Of a DNA stretch of 64,000 nucleotides, positions 61,652 through 64,000 are shown piece by piece (positions within the stretch are counted from its first letter, which is position 1; every line of letters starts with the position of its first letter). The DNA is from Serpula lacrymans var. lacrymans S7.9. Taxonomy: Eukaryota; Basidiomycota; Agaricomycetes; Boletales; Serpulaceae. The stretch spans positions 2,450,308 through 2,514,307 of the forward strand of contig NW_006763291.1 of assembly GCF_000218685.1 (NCBI RefSeq), in the 5' to 3' direction. A program made the translations under genes and the position numbers. A model generated the notes under the pieces. That model saw only the letters and a list, made by a program, of their open reading frames with translations, was not told the DNA's origin and made no database searches.

Positions 61652-61955
61652 GCCAGACAAGAATGCGAGATAAAAAGTAATCAACAACAGCCAATTCGTA
61701 CCCGAAAGCGTATAACCTAGTGGTTGAACAGTAAGGGAATATCACAGATGATATTTCCTCTATCAAAGTAGCATGAAATACCAGTAAAAGGGGAAGAGAA
61801 TGGTAGACCTTGATTATAAAAGGATTTTGTATGGCCTTGGAGTGCAGGTCTTTGGTACAACCGTCGACCATCCGCCACAGTGTAGTCTAGTTTGCAACTC
61901 CGACATCCCGAGTTGCCGTCCTGTTTAGGCGCCAAGTGCTCTGCAAGGCGCATGC
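61652..61955. promoter_or_regulatory. divergent promoter region SNT1-like / PIG-S
   Basis: 304 bases between two divergent start codons. No distinctive motif seen. Confidence 0.4.
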
Positions 61956-63797
61956 ATGGAGACCCAACAGCAAGACGAGACTGTGCTTAGGGAGCCGTCA
62001 AAACTCAGCTTTGAAAGCCAGAGGACACGAAGGTCTATATTGGCGTCGTATTGGATCGTTATCTTTCTTGCACTTCCATTCTGGTGGCATACTACCAGCA
62101 TCGAGCGGCTATCCTTACCTTCAGCTCGCGTGCGTGCCCAAGTTGAAAAGGAGCTCGCCTTCCCCGTAACTATTGATCTGGATGCCACGAATTCAAGTCT
62201 AGACATTCAATCATTGAAAAATGATTTCCGCCAACTCCAAAAACCTGTGCTGTTGTCTTCACAGCGATGGAAAGGTATTGATATGCAACTGCGTTTGAAG
62301 GAGGATAGAGGTACGCAGGTATGCAATCACCTCGGATGTAAACTTTGTAAGCTGATTGTGTGTGAAGAGGTTGTTCCCATCCCCGGTACATATTCGGTCG
62401 CTGTTGGCAAGGCTGGAGCCTTGGGCCCCAAAAGGCAGCTGACAATATCTGAGAATGATGTTCCGTCTTGTAAGTCGACTGATGACCAAAGGGTTGTTAC
62501 CTGAATACTTATTCAGTGCTGTAAAGTACTTGAAATTTTGTCTCGTCTAGTCGCACCTTACCATACCTCGGTGGACTCCGATTTACGAGAACAACGGGTG
62601 GTTCAATATGCAGCTCGATACCGCCTTGCATTCTCTTTACTAAACGAGGATGCTTCCCTTGGACAAACAATCACTGGTTGGGATGTTGACAACGCAATAG
62701 CTGGTCTGATTTTCTTGGTTTTGTACAAGTTATAAATTGATCGAGATACCAGAATATCTCTCGCCTACTTTATCGAGTCTTTCGGTGTTACACAACTTCA
62801 CCATAGAAAGTCAGGTGCAATTACATGCACCATTAGCATTTGCACCGCAACCTGTCACGGTCGGAAATGACAGCGCACACGGTCTTAGCCAGGAAGATCT
62901 CACCGTTTTCATAAATTCTGCACACTGGACATTATGTTGGTTGTGTCATTATTCTTGATGCCGTGCTTCTGAAACATTGTGTTTAGCGTCTAGCGTATCC
63001 AACGATCCAGTTTTGCATTTTGTACTGTTCGTGCCATCCTCCACCCAGAAACCTCTGTACATCCTCGATGATTTTGGTGAGCCTTACGACGCTCATCTAC
63101 CAAACTTGCTGAACTCCGGACGATGTAGGTTCCCCGACGGATTCAAGCTCCTTTTTATTACCACAATGGGGCGGTGTTTTCATACTCAACATTGCAGGCG
63201 AGGCAGCTGACAAACTATCTCTATCTCGATCACATCTCCAGCCTGTCTTCTCTGCGTTCCGTCACCAGCTTCTGGCCCTTCTGGGTGTCCCCCCGATTCC
63301 TGCAGGGATGAATCTAGTGGACGATGATCCCTTGTCTGATTGGCAACTCGATGCTGTCCTACGGCGTCGCGCACTAGAAGCCACTCAGGGTGCCCAGGAA
63401 ACCCTGTACAGCATCGTGAAATTAGTGGAGCAAATTGACAACATGCCTGTGGGTCAACATGTCAAAGGAGACGTGCAAGATGCTCTTACAGCGCTCGAAC
63501 AGGTTAATTTTATGACTGCTGAATGTAATCCATGTTGCTTATCTCCTGCTTTGCTAGGTGTACAAGGTATCACCATCCTCGCCTACGCTCGCGCTTCGTT
63601 GGTCCAGCGAGGCGTTTTCCTTGGCTTCTCGCGCCTTCTTTAATCCTGGAATGTTAGCACTACTATATTTTCCTGCTGAACACAAGTATGCAGTCTACAC
63701 CCCACTATTTGCATCCATCACATTTCCGCTAGTAGTTGCGTTGGGCAGAGAAATTCTAGCTTGGTGGCGGGATCGACGTCAACAGTCTAGGCGATAA
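61956..63797 (+). CDS. GPI transamidase subunit PIG-S (Gpi17)
   Basis: An ER membrane subunit of the complex that attaches GPI anchors to proteins. The first membrane segment (SYWIVIFLALPFWWHTTSIE) follows a cytoplasmic N-terminus of about 30 residues. The lumenal part includes LSLPSARVRAQVEKELAFPV, YAARYRLAFSLLNEDAS, FTIESQVQLHAPL, SQEDLTVFINSAHWTL, SSSFLLPQWGGVFILNIAG and IPAGMNLVDDDPLSDWQLD. The second membrane segment (VYTPLFASITFPLVVALG) is followed by a basic tail ending RRQQSRR. One intron was resolved by family match: GATTTTG|GTGAGC to GATGTAG|GTTCC. About six exons. It lies divergent from the SNT1-like gene. Confidence 0.9.
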
Positions 63798-63892
63798 TAG
63801 ATTCATAAATAGTAACAATGTTGTCGATCACCTGAACAAAACTTACTATAACCCAGACTTTCATACCTACTTTCATAAAACCTGACTGTAGC

Positions 63893-63989
63893 GGGCCCCT
63901 CGTAGTATTAAATAGGGGTCCTGCACTTAACTGTGACCATGAGAAACCCCACTAGCACGTGATGCGCATTGTATGGCCGTGGGGTTTCT
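63893..63989. repeat. two adjacent inverted repeats
   Basis: An 8-base pair of arms (63893-63900 and 63914-63921, one mismatch) and a perfect 11-base pair (AGAAACCCCAC at 63942-63952 and its complement at 63979-63989, 26-base loop). The loop contains CACGTG at 63956-63961. Confidence 0.7.
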
Positions 63990-64000
63990 GTGGGCATGCT

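Overview
This is eukaryotic nuclear DNA, almost certainly from a filamentous basidiomycete (mushroom-type fungus). Nearly every gene is cut by many short introns of about 50-65 bases with GT..AG ends. Genes are dense and lie on both strands. The protein set is typical of Agaricomycetes. I built exon joins by hand from protein-family continuity and splice signals. The outer limits of most genes are well supported, but single junctions may be off by a few bases. A 100-base run of N at 49499-49598 is an assembly gap.

Left part (1-26 kb), housekeeping genes: the 3' tip of a probable mRNA-export adaptor; a 6-phosphofructo-2-kinase whose phosphatase half has lost its catalytic histidine; an RMD1/SIF2 (DUF155) protein; LSM8; an SLC35/TPT-type transporter; a GT61 glycosyltransferase; an intron-rich histone H2A divergent from ATP10; a SEC24 COPII cargo adaptor that begins with a WW domain; a tandem pair of MFS transporters; an ELYS-like nucleoporin; a PITH-domain protein; and mitochondrial ribosomal protein uS5m.

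Middle (27-49 kb): a Ran1/VHS1-like protein kinase; a basic protein with a KEN box; an NCS1 nucleobase-type permease; a 71-residue three-exon gene; a MAT2B/RmlD-like reductase; a gene-poor stretch (about 37.8-40.5 kb); an arrestin-like protein; VPS16 of HOPS/CORVET; and an SPX-EXS phosphate exporter (SYG1/XPR1 family) whose 5' end is lost in the gap.

Right part (50-64 kb): a lineage-specific array of four same-strand BTB/POZ genes with shared flanking repeats, the last one frameshifted; then PIN4-type parvulin, a two-SANT SNT1/NCoR-like corepressor, and the GPI-transamidase subunit PIG-S.

The genes do not form a biosynthetic cluster or a mobile element. Membrane traffic and the secretory route recur (SEC24, VPS16, PIG-S, GT61, SLC35), but I read this as chance co-location. 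The points most worth following are the WW-SEC24 fusion, the BTB array with its conserved C-terminal CxxC, the histidine-less PFK2, the 10-base micro-exon in H2A, and the H2A/ATP10 divergent promoter with a perfect 10-base palindrome.
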